A DNA stretch of 64,000 nucleotides from Euphorbia lathyris (taxonomy: Eukaryota > Streptophyta > Magnoliopsida > Malpighiales > Euphorbiaceae): contig NC_088916.1 of NCBI RefSeq assembly GCF_963576675.1, forward strand, positions 17,398,501 to 17,462,500. Direction: 5' to 3'. Of this stretch, positions 22,591 to 31,447 are shown one piece after another; within the stretch, counting starts at the first letter, position 1; each line of letters begins with the position of its first letter. The notes under the pieces are model-generated. The model was not told the DNA's origin. It searched no databases and was given only the letters and a program-made list of their open reading frames with translations. The position numbers were made by a program, and so were the translations under genes.

Positions 22591-23296
22591 TTGCATACTG
22601 CTCAGTCCATATCCGGGCGATCCCCTCATACTCTTCCCTGTTGCTGCGGTATTGCTCAGTAACTGCTTCTTGCCCAGGATGTGGCTCCTCACTGTGGGGC
22701 TGTAGAAGTAGATCATATATGTGCCACAGACACTACAAAATGCATAGACTAATTAGAACAAAAATATGATGTGGTATGTTTATCAAATGAAATAGATAAA
22801 TGGTTGCATTATACCGTGGAAGTGGAAAAGCGATGGTTATTAAGGATACGGGGAAGTTGAATCGACCCCTGAGGAACCACGTTAGGATGATATATCCTAT
22901 TCCGAAACCAAAACTGAGAATAAGAGGAGAGATTTATTAGTGTATGTTTCATGTAGGTGATTATATCTTACTGATCTGAGTTAATATTACTCTTGCAGGT
23001 CTGTTTGGGAAATCCGGATGGTAGCTGATTCTGATTTCAAATACACCCCTTCATATGGGGTGTATTGGGGGCCTTTCATCCTGATCGACCATGTGAAGAA
23101 GTTACCATCGAGAGGACATGTACGTTATCATCCAAGAAGAATCGTTAGAAATACACAGAAGAAACCAGGAAGGGTTACAGAACAACTATGGATTGACATA
23201 CGTACCATTGATGGCCAGAAGCCACTCTGGGTTCTCCATGTACAACTTATTCAAGTCAGCAATTATGTCTCCTGGAGTTTCAACAAGGGGATCCAT
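22580..23296 (-). pseudogene. Ubiquitin-conjugating (E2) enzyme-like pseudogene
   Basis: Minus strand, with intron signals kept. The last exon, 22732 to 22580, reads HIYDLLLQPH, then YEGIARIWTEQYAKW and a stop, as in the C-terminal helices of E2 enzymes. The middle exon, 22913 to 22815, reads RIYHPNVVPQGSI then QLPRIL. The exon before it ends at 22991 and reads GVFEIRISYHPDFPNRPAR. All three junctions keep phase 0 with gt/ag borders (acceptors ctcag and tgtag, donors gtaa and gtat). Upstream, FFTWSIRMKGPQ and TPYEG precede GVFEI in another frame, showing a 1-bp loss near 23060. A possible first exon starts with the ATG at 23294-23296. In active E2s the active-site cysteine sits in the G-x-I-C-L stretch after HPN; here that residue is glutamine. 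Frameshift and lost cysteine together mean a dead copy. Confidence 0.72.
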
Positions 23297-23959
23297 TGTT
23301 GGTAAGTTTTCTGGTTGTTGAAGGTATGATTCTGAATTATGATGAATATATATTTATAGTGATATGATTGTGGTAAGTGAAAGGCCATGAAAGGGAAAGG
23401 GTCACGTAATTACTACTGAGTTTAGGGTTGTGTCTAATATTAATGACCTGCTTGGCTTTTGCAGATACCAAGACCTTTGGGATTATAGGCCTAATTATTA
23501 CTCCAAGATATGGATTGACTTATGGAAGATTGGTTATTTTTTGTGTTTTAATTCAGAAATGTATTGGTTATTCAAGATATGGATTGATGTTAGGCACAAA
23601 TGTAAACATATTATGAGTATTGGTCTACAATAAAATTAAAACCATTGATATAGAGAGCTTAATCTTCATATTTTAGAATGTTTTTGTATTCAGGTATAAA
23701 AACCATAAATTCAAACGAAGAAGAAGACATAAAGTGACATTTTAATTTTTAAAATATCATCTAAACAGCAATAAAAAGACATTAAAATTAATGTTTCTGT
23801 CACATGAAAAAAATCCTTAGACATGATTGATTAAGACCTGTGTCATCTAAACAGGCTATAACGGAAGAAATTATTATACGAATTGTCATCTCAAATTAAA
23901 TATGCCAATTTCCCACACGCTAACCTGACGGTTTTAATTGTTAGAATGTCATTTGATGA
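23297..23959. other. Upstream of the E2 pseudogene; no supported gene
   Basis: A stretch at 23465-23560 follows a tttgcag acceptor-like sequence and reads RYQDLWDYRPNYYSKIWID on the plus strand, with a near-copy of the ggatatggattga word 70 bp downstream (23509 and 23575). I do not recognise it and cannot extend it. The rest is AT-rich. Confidence 0.25.
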
Positions 23960-24171
23960 CATTAAAGGTGACGGCAGTAATAAATAAGCTGCCTCGTAAC
24001 AAGGGTAAGATGACAGTAAGAAAATAGGCTAATGTCATGTGTGATGATGAAACATGACAGAACCTGACCGTCGTCTGAAGGTGCAATAGATGGCAGCAAG
24101 CCCCGTGACAGATTTATATCTCGCGGGACGACGGTTTTAAACCGTCGTCTGAAGAGGGTTTTGGCGTAGTG
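23960..24171. mobile_element. CACTA-like terminus, right end only
   Basis: The sequence ends ggttttggcgtagtg at 24171, preceded by gacggttttaaaccgtcgtc, a pair of inverted subterminal words, and further gaccgtcgtctgaagg copies. This is the form of a CACTA right end. I did not find a matching cactacgcc left end in the window, so the left limit given is only where the repeated words begin. Confidence 0.42.
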
Positions 24172-24648
24172 CACATGTCTGATTCATTTTATATGATATC
24201 ATATGTCCCTCCATCCCATTTTCTAAACTCTCATAGGGTTCAACATATGTGCAGCTACTTTTGTCTTCAATTGTAACTTTTCTCCCTTGACACGTGTTGC
24301 TCATGCTTTCTCAGAATTTGTTTTTGCACGTTGTCTAGGTGGCCTGTTTAATTGGCTTCGTTCTTCGCGTTTGTCAAGGATTCTGAACTGGCGGCAAGTC
24401 TAATCATTTGTAGGTATTTATTATGCCTAATTTTTTGTCGTTTCCCCTTTCATCTTCATCTCTTCCCTTATAAAAGGCCATCAAGCTTTTTGTTCATTTC
24501 TTACCTCTTTTGCTTTCTAGATTTCTTTCGTTCTGTCTGCATCTTCAAGCTTTTACTTGTTTGATTCTCTTTCCTAAGTGCTACTTTCCTATTCTGTTTT
24601 TCTTTTTTGTGCTTCATTTTACCTTGTAATGGGTCGTAGGTAAGCTGC
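24172..24648 (+). promoter_or_regulatory. Pyrimidine-rich leader with TATA-like box
   Basis: A cttataaaaggcc sequence at about 24469-24481 is followed by a long T/C-rich stretch to 24620 and then the degenerate ORF region. The spacing is that of a TATA box with a plant leader, or an LTR promoter/R region. No transcript evidence. No protein recognised in this interval. Confidence 0.3.
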
Positions 24649-25750
24649 AAGATGGTGAAGCTTCAAATGCTGAAACTCTGAAAAAGAACATTATCCCTAA
24701 CCTTAAGAATTTTGAACAACACCCTCTTCCTTCCATGACGTTTCACGGATGGAGTTAGGTTCCAACTATCTAGAATTTGAGCATTTGGGTTTTGTCGCTA
24801 CTAAGTCTGATCAAGTAATAACCCGTGCTCCAGAAGGATACTTATGTTTATATAAGTTATTTTTGGAGAATGGGGTTCAATTTCCCTTCTCTTCTTGCAT
24901 TGTCAATATGTTGGATGAATTTGACATCTGCCCCACTTAGCTTTCCCCCAATGGGTGGTTTGATTTGCTTGAGCCAGTGAAGGTGTGCGAAGATTTGGAT
25001 ATTGAGCCAACTGGTTCTTTATTTCAATGGACGCCCTCTATAAGATCAGAGCTTGATCATTCTATTTGGATTTCAAAGTTTCCTACGAACCAGAAATCAT
25101 TTGTGAAGGATAAGGTTTCTAGTAACAAAAGTTTAAACCTAAGTGGTTCTAGATTTATTCCATTATAGACGAAGGTGGGAAGCCGATGAATGGGGATTTG
25201 TACCCTAATGGTTTCCTCTTTAGATCCTCTTGGAACCCTGATAATGTGAATAAGATGAAGTGGCTTGTTTGGGGCCTCTGACGCAAGTGGAGAAGGAGGA
25301 TCATAATCTCTTGGTGAACTTAGGTTTCACCTTTTCTAAAGAATCATTGCTGAAGCACATAAAAATAACATCCCCTTCCTTTTCTTCTCTGCCGGAGGGA
25401 ATTTGTATTTTGAGGGCTGTCTGAATATGACACCCTTCTCAAAGGTATATTTCTCTTATTTTTTTATTGTTTTTTATTTTTAGTTTTACGGTGTTTTGTA
25501 GGCTCTAACATGCCTTCCTTATACAAAAAATTATTAGCTCGATAAACTGCCAAACGTCTAGCAGCTCAAAAGAAGGCAGAAGCTGAAGCTCATGGGTGGG
25601 ACGTATCTTTTTCATATCTTCCTTCCATGCCAACTTCTTGACCTTCTCCTCGAGCTGAAACCACTCTTATTTGCATTCCTATACGAGCTTTGGAGGGAGT
25701 TGCTAAAGATGTCACTGCTAGTAAGCCTTCTTTTTAGCTAGTATTTTGAA
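24649..25750 (+). pseudogene. Degenerate plant-transposon ORF ('putative gypsy-type transposon' family)
   Basis: Frames at 24749-24940 and 24965-25168 carry APEGYLCLYKLFLENGVQFPF and, after a stop, LSPNGWFDLL. This layout (APEGY..LY..F...G.RFPL, then L.PN.W) is that of plant proteins annotated as putative gypsy-type transposon or retrotransposon domain (Transposase_28 type). Around 25540-25640 a lysine/alanine-rich segment (KRLAAQKKAEAEAHGW) may be its coiled-coil tail. Several stops and frame changes interrupt it. Which element it came from is unclear. Confidence 0.45.
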
Positions 25751-25909
25751 TTAATGTTTTCTTTTAATCCAACATTGTATAAGAGGAGTGCATCCTCAAG
25801 CCTTTACTCAATCGACCTGATCTCCTGATTCAAATAATGCGACCCTGGTTGTTGCTCCCCTCTCTACTTTTGTACCTGAGGGTTCGCATGGTGCTAAGTT
25901 CAAACCTCA

Positions 25910-26309
25910 TACTGCTTCTTGTGTAGATGATCTTATCTTTATTGGAAATAATTCTGACATGATTATAAAGTTTAAAGCTTCTATTAAAAGAGAATTTGGC
26001 ATGACTGATTTGGGGAAGATGAAATACTTTCTGGGTGTGGAAGTAAATCAAAAGGATGAAGGGATATTTATCACGCAAAAGAAATATGCAGGTGAGTTAC
26101 TTGAAAGATTGAATCTTCATGAAGGTAATTTTCTCAAAACCTGATAGTTCCTGGTGTTAAACTATCAGATAATGATGGAGGAGTCAAAGTGGATGAAACA
26201 CTGTACAAACAACTCATTGGGAGTCTCATGTATATAACTGTCACAAGACCTGATCTCATATATGTTGTGTGCCTATTAAGCAGATTCATGGCTAATCCAT
26301 CAGAGCAGC
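25910..26309 (+). pseudogene. Copia RT fragment, target of the Ogre insertion
   Basis: A short part of a Ty1/copia RT: a CVDDLIFIGN sequence in place of the usual YVDD (first residue C), then FGMTDLGKMKYFLGVEV, ITQKKYAGELLERL, and after a stop/frame change near 26143 VPGVKLSDNDGG, YKQLIGSLMY, TRPDL and LLSRFMANPSEQ. It ends exactly at 26309, where the Ogre-like LTR begins. The rest of this copia should lie beyond the right edge of the window. It is unrelated in sequence to the two Sirevirus-like copies. Confidence 0.8.
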
Positions 26310-27548
26310 TGTTGACACCGAGTCGGAGGACCTGTGACGAAAACTCACGATAAACGGCTAAGTCGGTTGATTCTATTAGTTCGAAAGTCAAGGAAAAACT
26401 CGGAGAGCCGGCACTTGAAAGCACCGCTAGCAAGTTCGGTACCTCCTGAGTGGTGTCGGGCATGTTCACCAATTTATCGGTAGACGAGAAGGCCCCGGAG
26501 GTCGGGCGTCGGTCAACAGGCGATGAGCGTCGCCCCCGGCAGCCGAGCGTCGTCTCGCGAACGCCAAAAACGGCGCTCGGCACGTCAAACGCACGTCCGA
26601 CGGGCGTTTGAGCGCTCCCGACGCTCGATGGACTGTCACCCAACTCTCCCTGGGCGAACGCCCAACGAGCGTTGGGCGACGGCCAACACTGTTGGGCGTA
26701 TGCCCAACAGCTGTTGGGTGTCGCCCAAAAACGTTGGGCGTACGTGCCCGACGCCTTCGAGCATGTACGCCCAACCTTGAGACTCGTGCCTATAAAAGGC
26801 ACGAATCCTCATGCATTTGGGGGAGAGGGATTTTTTGGAGATTCTCTTTTTAGAAAAAATATTTTTAGAGAAAGAAAGTAAATTTTTGGGAAAAAACATT
26901 TTTTTTCCTAAAAAATTGAAAATTTCTAAAAGTTAAATATTTGACAAAAATACAAAAAAACACCAAAAACCGTAACTCGTGGAATCAACCGACACCAGCT
27001 GTCAAATACCGATCTTGAGGTATTATCTGAGGACTAGACTTGTTTAATTTATTTATTTTATTTATTTATTTTATTTATAGTTTTGTTTATTTATTTATTT
27101 TATTTTAGTTATTTATTTCACTTTTATTTATTCTTTCGTCTTTATTTAATTTCTGTCTCATATTAAATAAACGTTTGGTTTTGTTTTGAAATAAAAAACC
27201 TCGTTTTGAGTCCCAATACGAACCGTGACCCGGTTTGAGGGTAGTTCGGGATTAAAACGTTGTAAATATAGAATTTAAAAGTGTTTTTCCAAATTAATGT
27301 TTTGAAATAAAACATCGTTTTGGGAGGCTCCGCTATAGACTGTGACCCGATTTGGATAGTTCGGGGACCAAAATGATATAATAGAGTAGATCTAAAGCTT
27401 TTTAATAAACCTGGAAAGTATAGGGACTGTTTCTGTAAATCTGTTTTTTCTGTCGCTAAAAGCAGTTTAGCGACGGTTTTCTGTCGGTCTGCTGGAATCC
27501 GAAAAATGCCTTTTTAACCCTCTTTTCTTAACTTTTTTTTTATATTTA
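26310..27548 (+). repeat. Ogre-like 5' LTR, first part
   Basis: 1239 bp up to the Sirevirus-like insertion. The stretch 26460-26780 is GC-rich and built from gttgggcg/cgcccaac words in both directions (for example at 26668, 26690, 26704, 26714, 26733), against an AT-rich remainder. Long frames in this part (on both strands, 26134-26881) come from that composition and are not genes. Confidence 0.72.
26785..26803 (+). promoter_or_regulatory. TATA box of the Ogre-like LTR
   Basis: gtgcctataaaaggcacg: a TATA motif inside a short inverted repeat (gtgcc / ggcac), directly downstream of the GC-rich repeat block and followed by atttgggggagaggg. Position within the LTR (about 480 bp from its start) and form fit a U3 promoter. 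Confidence 0.6.
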
Positions 27549-28907
27549 TGTTGAAACACCTTTCCACAGGATTTTGATTTGACAAAATTAATTAAGTGAA
27601 AGTAAATATTCTATAACACACTAAGTTTAAATGCTTTGATTTAGTGTTACTAATGTGTTTGTTCAATGTTGAGTTTATAATTTATTATAAGGCATAAAGA
27701 TCATAAGGCCCAAGCCCTATATGGAAGTCAAGGCCCAGGTCAAACAAGCCCAAGATCACTCAGCCTGCGTATCTCCAAAATGCTGCCGTTGAAGTAATGA
27801 AACGCATGCTGAGCAAAGAAGGATCGAGAAGATCCACGTAGACAACTTCGGTATGAAGCTGCTGAGCTGTCTCGACAAAGCGTACAAGACAACCGCTGAC
27901 TATAAAGCAACTTCCAGACCAAGTATTTCTTCTGTAGGTAAAGAACAGAAGACGCAGAAAGCTGTCTGTTTGACATTACCCGATTTGGAGGAACATACTG
28001 CCACACTGACCGAAGAACAGAAGATGCTGGAATCTGATTGGCTAGGAGAACTGCTGAACAGACTGAGTGAAAGCGACATGAAGCCGTTTCCCTCCAACGG
28101 TTATTTCGAAATTCGAAATAACCAGAAGCTCTCATAGCTCTCTATAAATAGAGCATTCAGAATCCACATTCTTCAGAGAACTTTGAGCAAGAGTCGCTAC
28201 GCTGACCAAACGTATACAAAAGTTCTCCATCAAAAGCAAAGCAAAGTTCTTACACTACAAAGTTTATTCATTTGTGTAAAAGTCTAGAGTGATTGTTTTT
28301 CAATCATGTAAGGTGTTCTAGCAATTGTTGTTTAGGACAAAATATTTATCATTTCTAGAAGTAGAAAGGAGAGGCTGGGTACTCGGTTTTAAGTACTCAG
28401 CGGAGAGATTAGGATTGAGTAGAAGTATAAAAGAAGGTACTCTTGTCATACTCAATTGCTGATATTGTAAAAGGTTTGAGGCTCTACCTTTAAAGAGCTC
28501 AGTAGAGGATTTGAAATCTCGGAGGTGTTCCGGGGACAGGACGTAGGCTTAGAAGAAGCTGAACCTGGATAAATCTGCTGAGTGAAGTTTTCTTAAACCT
28601 TAACTCCTTATTTATATTGCTTGCTTAAAACAAACTAAAACTGACCAAGTAAAAGAGGTCAAGCTGGGTTGTGCGCTACAAACGAGCAGGTTCAGGAATA
28701 GACTCTAAGTGCTATTTCCTGACCTAAGCAACGAAACTGTCCTAGTCACTAGTTGACTAAGCCAGTGTCTTGCTGAGTGTTAAGTGCCGCTGTTTTATAA
28801 ACTTTTCTTAAAGAAAAGAAATCTGCCCAAATTATTTTATTAAAAAAGGTAAAATAGTTCCTAACCCCCCCTTGGAACTATATTTGCAACCTTACAAGGG
28901 ACTAACA
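27549..28907 (+). repeat. 5' LTR of Sirevirus-like element A
   Basis: 1359 bp. A ctctataaatagagc TATA box at about 28139-28153 is a good promoter candidate. The 94-codon frame at 27853-28137 recurs in the 3' LTR because of LTR identity. It carries an extra actatatttgca stretch near the end that is missing from the 3' LTR. Confidence 0.92.
28139..28153 (+). promoter_or_regulatory. TATA box of LTR A
   Basis: ctctataaatagagc, a canonical plant TATA motif in a short inverted repeat; the same sequence recurs in the 3' LTR at about 39350-39364. It would start transcription about 750 bp upstream of the LTR end. Confidence 0.6.
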
Positions 28908-28909
28908 AG

Positions 28910-28921
28910 TGGTATCAGAGC
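28910..28921 (+). other. Primer binding site, element A
   Basis: tggtatcagagc, complementary to the 3' end of initiator tRNA-Met, two bases after the LTR end. The same site is present in element B at 49103-49114. Confidence 0.92.
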
Positions 28922-28969
28922 CTAAAAGCTCATTACTAAAGGTCTAGCAACCTTGAGTTGATCCATACC

Positions 28970-29977
28970 ATGGGCGAAAACAGCACTCGGTTTCTCCCTG
29001 GAAACCAGACAACTCAGATATTACCTGAGGGGCTGTCCATTACCAGGCCTCCCCTATTCTTCGGGTCAAACTATACCTTTTGGAAGAATAGGATGAAAAA
29101 CTTCATTCAAGCTACAAACATGAGTGCCTGGCTATCTATAGTCCAAGGCCCGTTTGTACCTGTGAAAGTTGTTGATGACCAGTCAGTTGTTAAAGCTGAG
29201 GTTGAATGGACAGAGGATGATCTTAAGAAGCTTCAAAACCATGCTTCGGCTATCAATATGCTTCACTGTGCGCTCGATGCTGCAGAATATAACAAAATCT
29301 CAGGTTGTGAGTCGGCTATCAATATGATTGACTCTTTACTTTACTTAACAGCAAGTAGACCGGACATTCAGTTCTCAGTATGTTATTGTGCTAGATATCA
29401 AGCTAACCCTAAGGAATCCTATTACATAGCCGTAAAAAGGATCCTTAGATATTTGCAAAGCTCAGTAAATGCAGGTCTGTGGTATCCAAACACTCATGAC
29501 TTTACACTCATCGGATACACTGACGCTGACTATGGACGAGACAAGCTGGAAAGAAAAAGCACCTCTGGAGGATGCCAATTCCTAGGAAGCTGTCTTGTAT
29601 CTTGGTTCAGCAAGAAGCAGGCGTCAGTAGCCCTGTCCACAACTGAAGCTGAGTACATTGCTGCTGGAAGCTGTGTTGCTCAGGTCCTTTGGATTAAGCA
29701 ACAGCTTGAAGATTATGGTGTTCAAACAAAGACAATTGAAGTCAAATGCGACAACAAAAGTGCAATTGACCTCTCAAAGAACCCAATTCAACACAGCAGG
29801 ATGAAACATGTCAGTATACGACATCACTTCATCAGAGATCATGTACTCAAGAAAGAAATCAAGCTGACGTATGTACCAACAGACGAGCAGCTTGCTGATA
29901 TCTTTACAAAGCCTCTAGCACGAGAGCAATTTAGCATACTGAGAGAAGCAATTGGTATGTTTAATCCTCTTCAGTAA
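28970..29977 (+). CDS. Gag N-terminus fused in frame to RNase H (deletion derivative)
   Basis: 335 codons from the ATG at 28970 (MGENSTRF) with no stop until 29975-29977. Residues 1 to about 118 match the Gag N-terminus of element B (GNQTTQILPEGLSITRP, GSNYTFWKNRMKNFIQATN, MLHCALDAAEYNKISGCESA). From about residue 122 it becomes the end of RT and the copia RNase H ([58 protein letters not shown]). Everything between (most of gag, protease, integrase, most of RT, about 4.2 kb in element B) is missing. A 15-bp direct repeat, tcggctatcaatatg, lies at 29246 and at the junction, 29312. Protein activity is unlikely, but the frame is clean. Confidence 0.85.
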   Translation: MGENSTRFLPGNQTTQILPEGLSITRPPLFFGSNYTFWKNRMKNFIQATNMSAWLSIVQGPFVPVKVVDDQSVVKAEVEWTEDDLKKLQNHASAINMLHCALDAAEYNKISGCESAINMIDSLLYLTASRPDIQFSVCYCARYQANPKESYYIAVKRILRYLQSSVNAGLWYPNTHDFTLIGYTDADYGRDKLERKSTSGGCQFLGSCLVSWFSKKQASVALSTTEAEYIAAGSCVAQVLWIKQQLEDYGVQTKTIEVKCDNKSAIDLSKNPIQHSRMKHVSIRHHFIRDHVLKKEIKLTYVPTDEQLADIFTKPLAREQFSILREAIGMFNPLQ

Positions 29978-30521
29978 ATTCCTGTGCTAAATGAATATTG
30001 AATGCTGAATGAATTACATGCTGAATGATTTATTGTTTGCTGATTATGTCATTGAAACTGACTGAATATACAATACTGAGTAATCTTGCACACTGAGTAA
30101 ATTAGTTTTCGAACTTGAACTAAAAACCATCCTTAAAGAATGCACTGACTACTTAGAATATGAAACGTTTATATCAACAAACGCTAAGTAAAAGCACTTA
30201 TTAGCATTTAATGTCACTACACGCGAAGTGACACCTGTACTGCGCATGCGCCGAATAACGTTTTAATAGTGCCGTAAGTGTCAGGGTTTCTGTCGATTGG
30301 ACAACCCAGAGCAAAACTGGATAAAATTCAAACGGAACCCTAAACCATAAAATCTATAAATAGTAAATACTAACCCACTACCCTCGTCACATATACATTG
30401 AACCCTAAGAAAGCTTCTAAATTTTCCAAAGAGCTTCAAAACTTCAAAAATATCTTACAACGAAAGTTATTTCTCTCCAACTCTCAAATCCTCTGACCAG
30501 GCTGGTCCATCAACTAGCCTA
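29978..30521 (+). other. Spacer between fusion ORF and third ORF, element A
   Basis: No ORF. Rich in tactgag/ctgaatg words, like the corresponding spacer of element B (54372-54898). Confidence 0.5.
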
Positions 30522-30919
30522 ATGAGAAAAATGATTAAAGTACACTCTTGGGCTAAGAATCAAGAGGTATTAAAAAGTCGATTCTTCCACCCTGACTTCA
30601 TCTCTTCAGAGACTCCATTCTGTGAATGGATCAAAAACAACAAATGGACAGGTCTCTTCTCTCTGTCCGGGCAAACCTATCCTACAATGGTAAGAGAGTT
30701 CTACTCCAACCTGCATATTGATGCAGATGACTCTGACTATCTGGAGACCACAGTCAAGGGTCAAAAGATAGTGATAACCCCTGAGTATCTAGCTACATTG
30801 CTAGAGATACCAAATACAGGGATTCAGTTCAGAACCACAAAGGAGCCGATACCAAAAGCCATCGCAGAAAAGATGAAGGGGTTCTGTAAACCCAGAAACT
30901 ACAAAGGAGAAGTACCCAG
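30522..30919 (+). pseudogene. Third (envelope-position) ORF of element A, N-terminal part
   Basis: Frame from ATG 30522 (MRKMIKVHSW). It aligns along its length with the third ORF of element B: NNKWTGLFSL, TYPTMVREFYSNL, DYLETTVKGQKI, TPEYLATLLEIP and FRTTKEPIP. The chromovirus inserted at 30920, after the codons for KGEVPS, and the ORF resumes at 37056. The motif run (VREFYSN, VKGQ, TP.YLA.LL..P) resembles the putative plant transposon protein domain (Transposase_32 type). In Sireviruses the ORF in this place is often called envelope-like; nothing here resembles a membrane protein. Element A lacks the first ~35 residues seen in B. Confidence 0.82.
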
Positions 30920-31406
30920 TGTAAGGGGGGATTATCTTTGTAATCAAACTATGTAACAATGGGGAGAGACTTACTCTATTGTGTTATATGGAGCTTTGTA
31001 ATAGCCATTGTCAGTAGGACTCAAGTTGGTATAAGAAACACTATAGGGGGGAGTGACCTGTCATACTGGACAGTCACTCGGTTGTTGGTAGTCTACCATC
31101 TCTAGTAGTTGCCTCCCTACTACTATGAGATGGGACCCGTGGTGTAACACTGTTGCTTATCTATGAATAACATCATCCGCGTATTGTTCCTTCTTGAGTG
31201 TCCTATATGTTATCCATGTGTGTGCCTGATTGAGATGCTTGTCCTTATGTTGCTATCGTATGTATGCTATTATATTCACTACATGTGGTTCCTATCTAAC
31301 CCTTGCATGTGATCTTTGCAGCTAGAGTGATCTAGTTCCCTTGGCTGGCTTACTTCGGGGGAGACAAGTAAGCGCCGCACGGGTCCGGACGGTAGGCCCC
31401 GTGACA
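30920..31406 (+). repeat. 5' LTR of the chromovirus
   Basis: 487 bp, terminal tgtaagg ... gtgaca, followed two bases later by the primer binding site. Confidence 0.95.
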
Positions 31407-31408
31407 TT

Positions 31409-31420
31409 TGGTATTAGAGC
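31409..31420 (+). other. Primer binding site, chromovirus
   Basis: tggtattagagc; one base different from the usual initiator tRNA-Met complement tggtatcagagc. Confidence 0.85.
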
Positions 31421-31447
31421 CCAGGTTTGACGATACTTGGAGGAACC

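Noticed and set aside
22731..22740. cactacaaaa as a possible CACTA left end pairing with 24171
   Set aside because: The next bases (atgcat) do not match the right end (ggcgtagtg side), and it overlaps the splice acceptor of the E2 last exon.
23018..23305. Plus-strand 95-codon ORF over the E2 region
   Set aside because: The minus strand carries the E2-like exons with consistent splice sites; the plus frame is a shadow.
26134..26881. Overlapping long frames on both strands in the GC-rich part of the Ogre LTR
   Set aside because: All come from repeated gttgggcg-type words with few stop codons; overlapping frames on both strands are typical of simple-sequence composition.
27853..28137. 94-codon ORF in the 5' LTR of element A, with an almost identical ORF at 39064-39348
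   Set aside because: The two are the same only because the LTRs are copies. No similarity to a known protein and the reverse strand of the same stretch is equally open. Treated as chance.
28908..28925. Sequences matching tRNA 3' ends (also 31409, 43534, 49103, 15370), considered as tRNA gene pieces
   Set aside because: Each lies at the fixed distance inside an LTR expected of a primer binding site; no cloverleaf around them.
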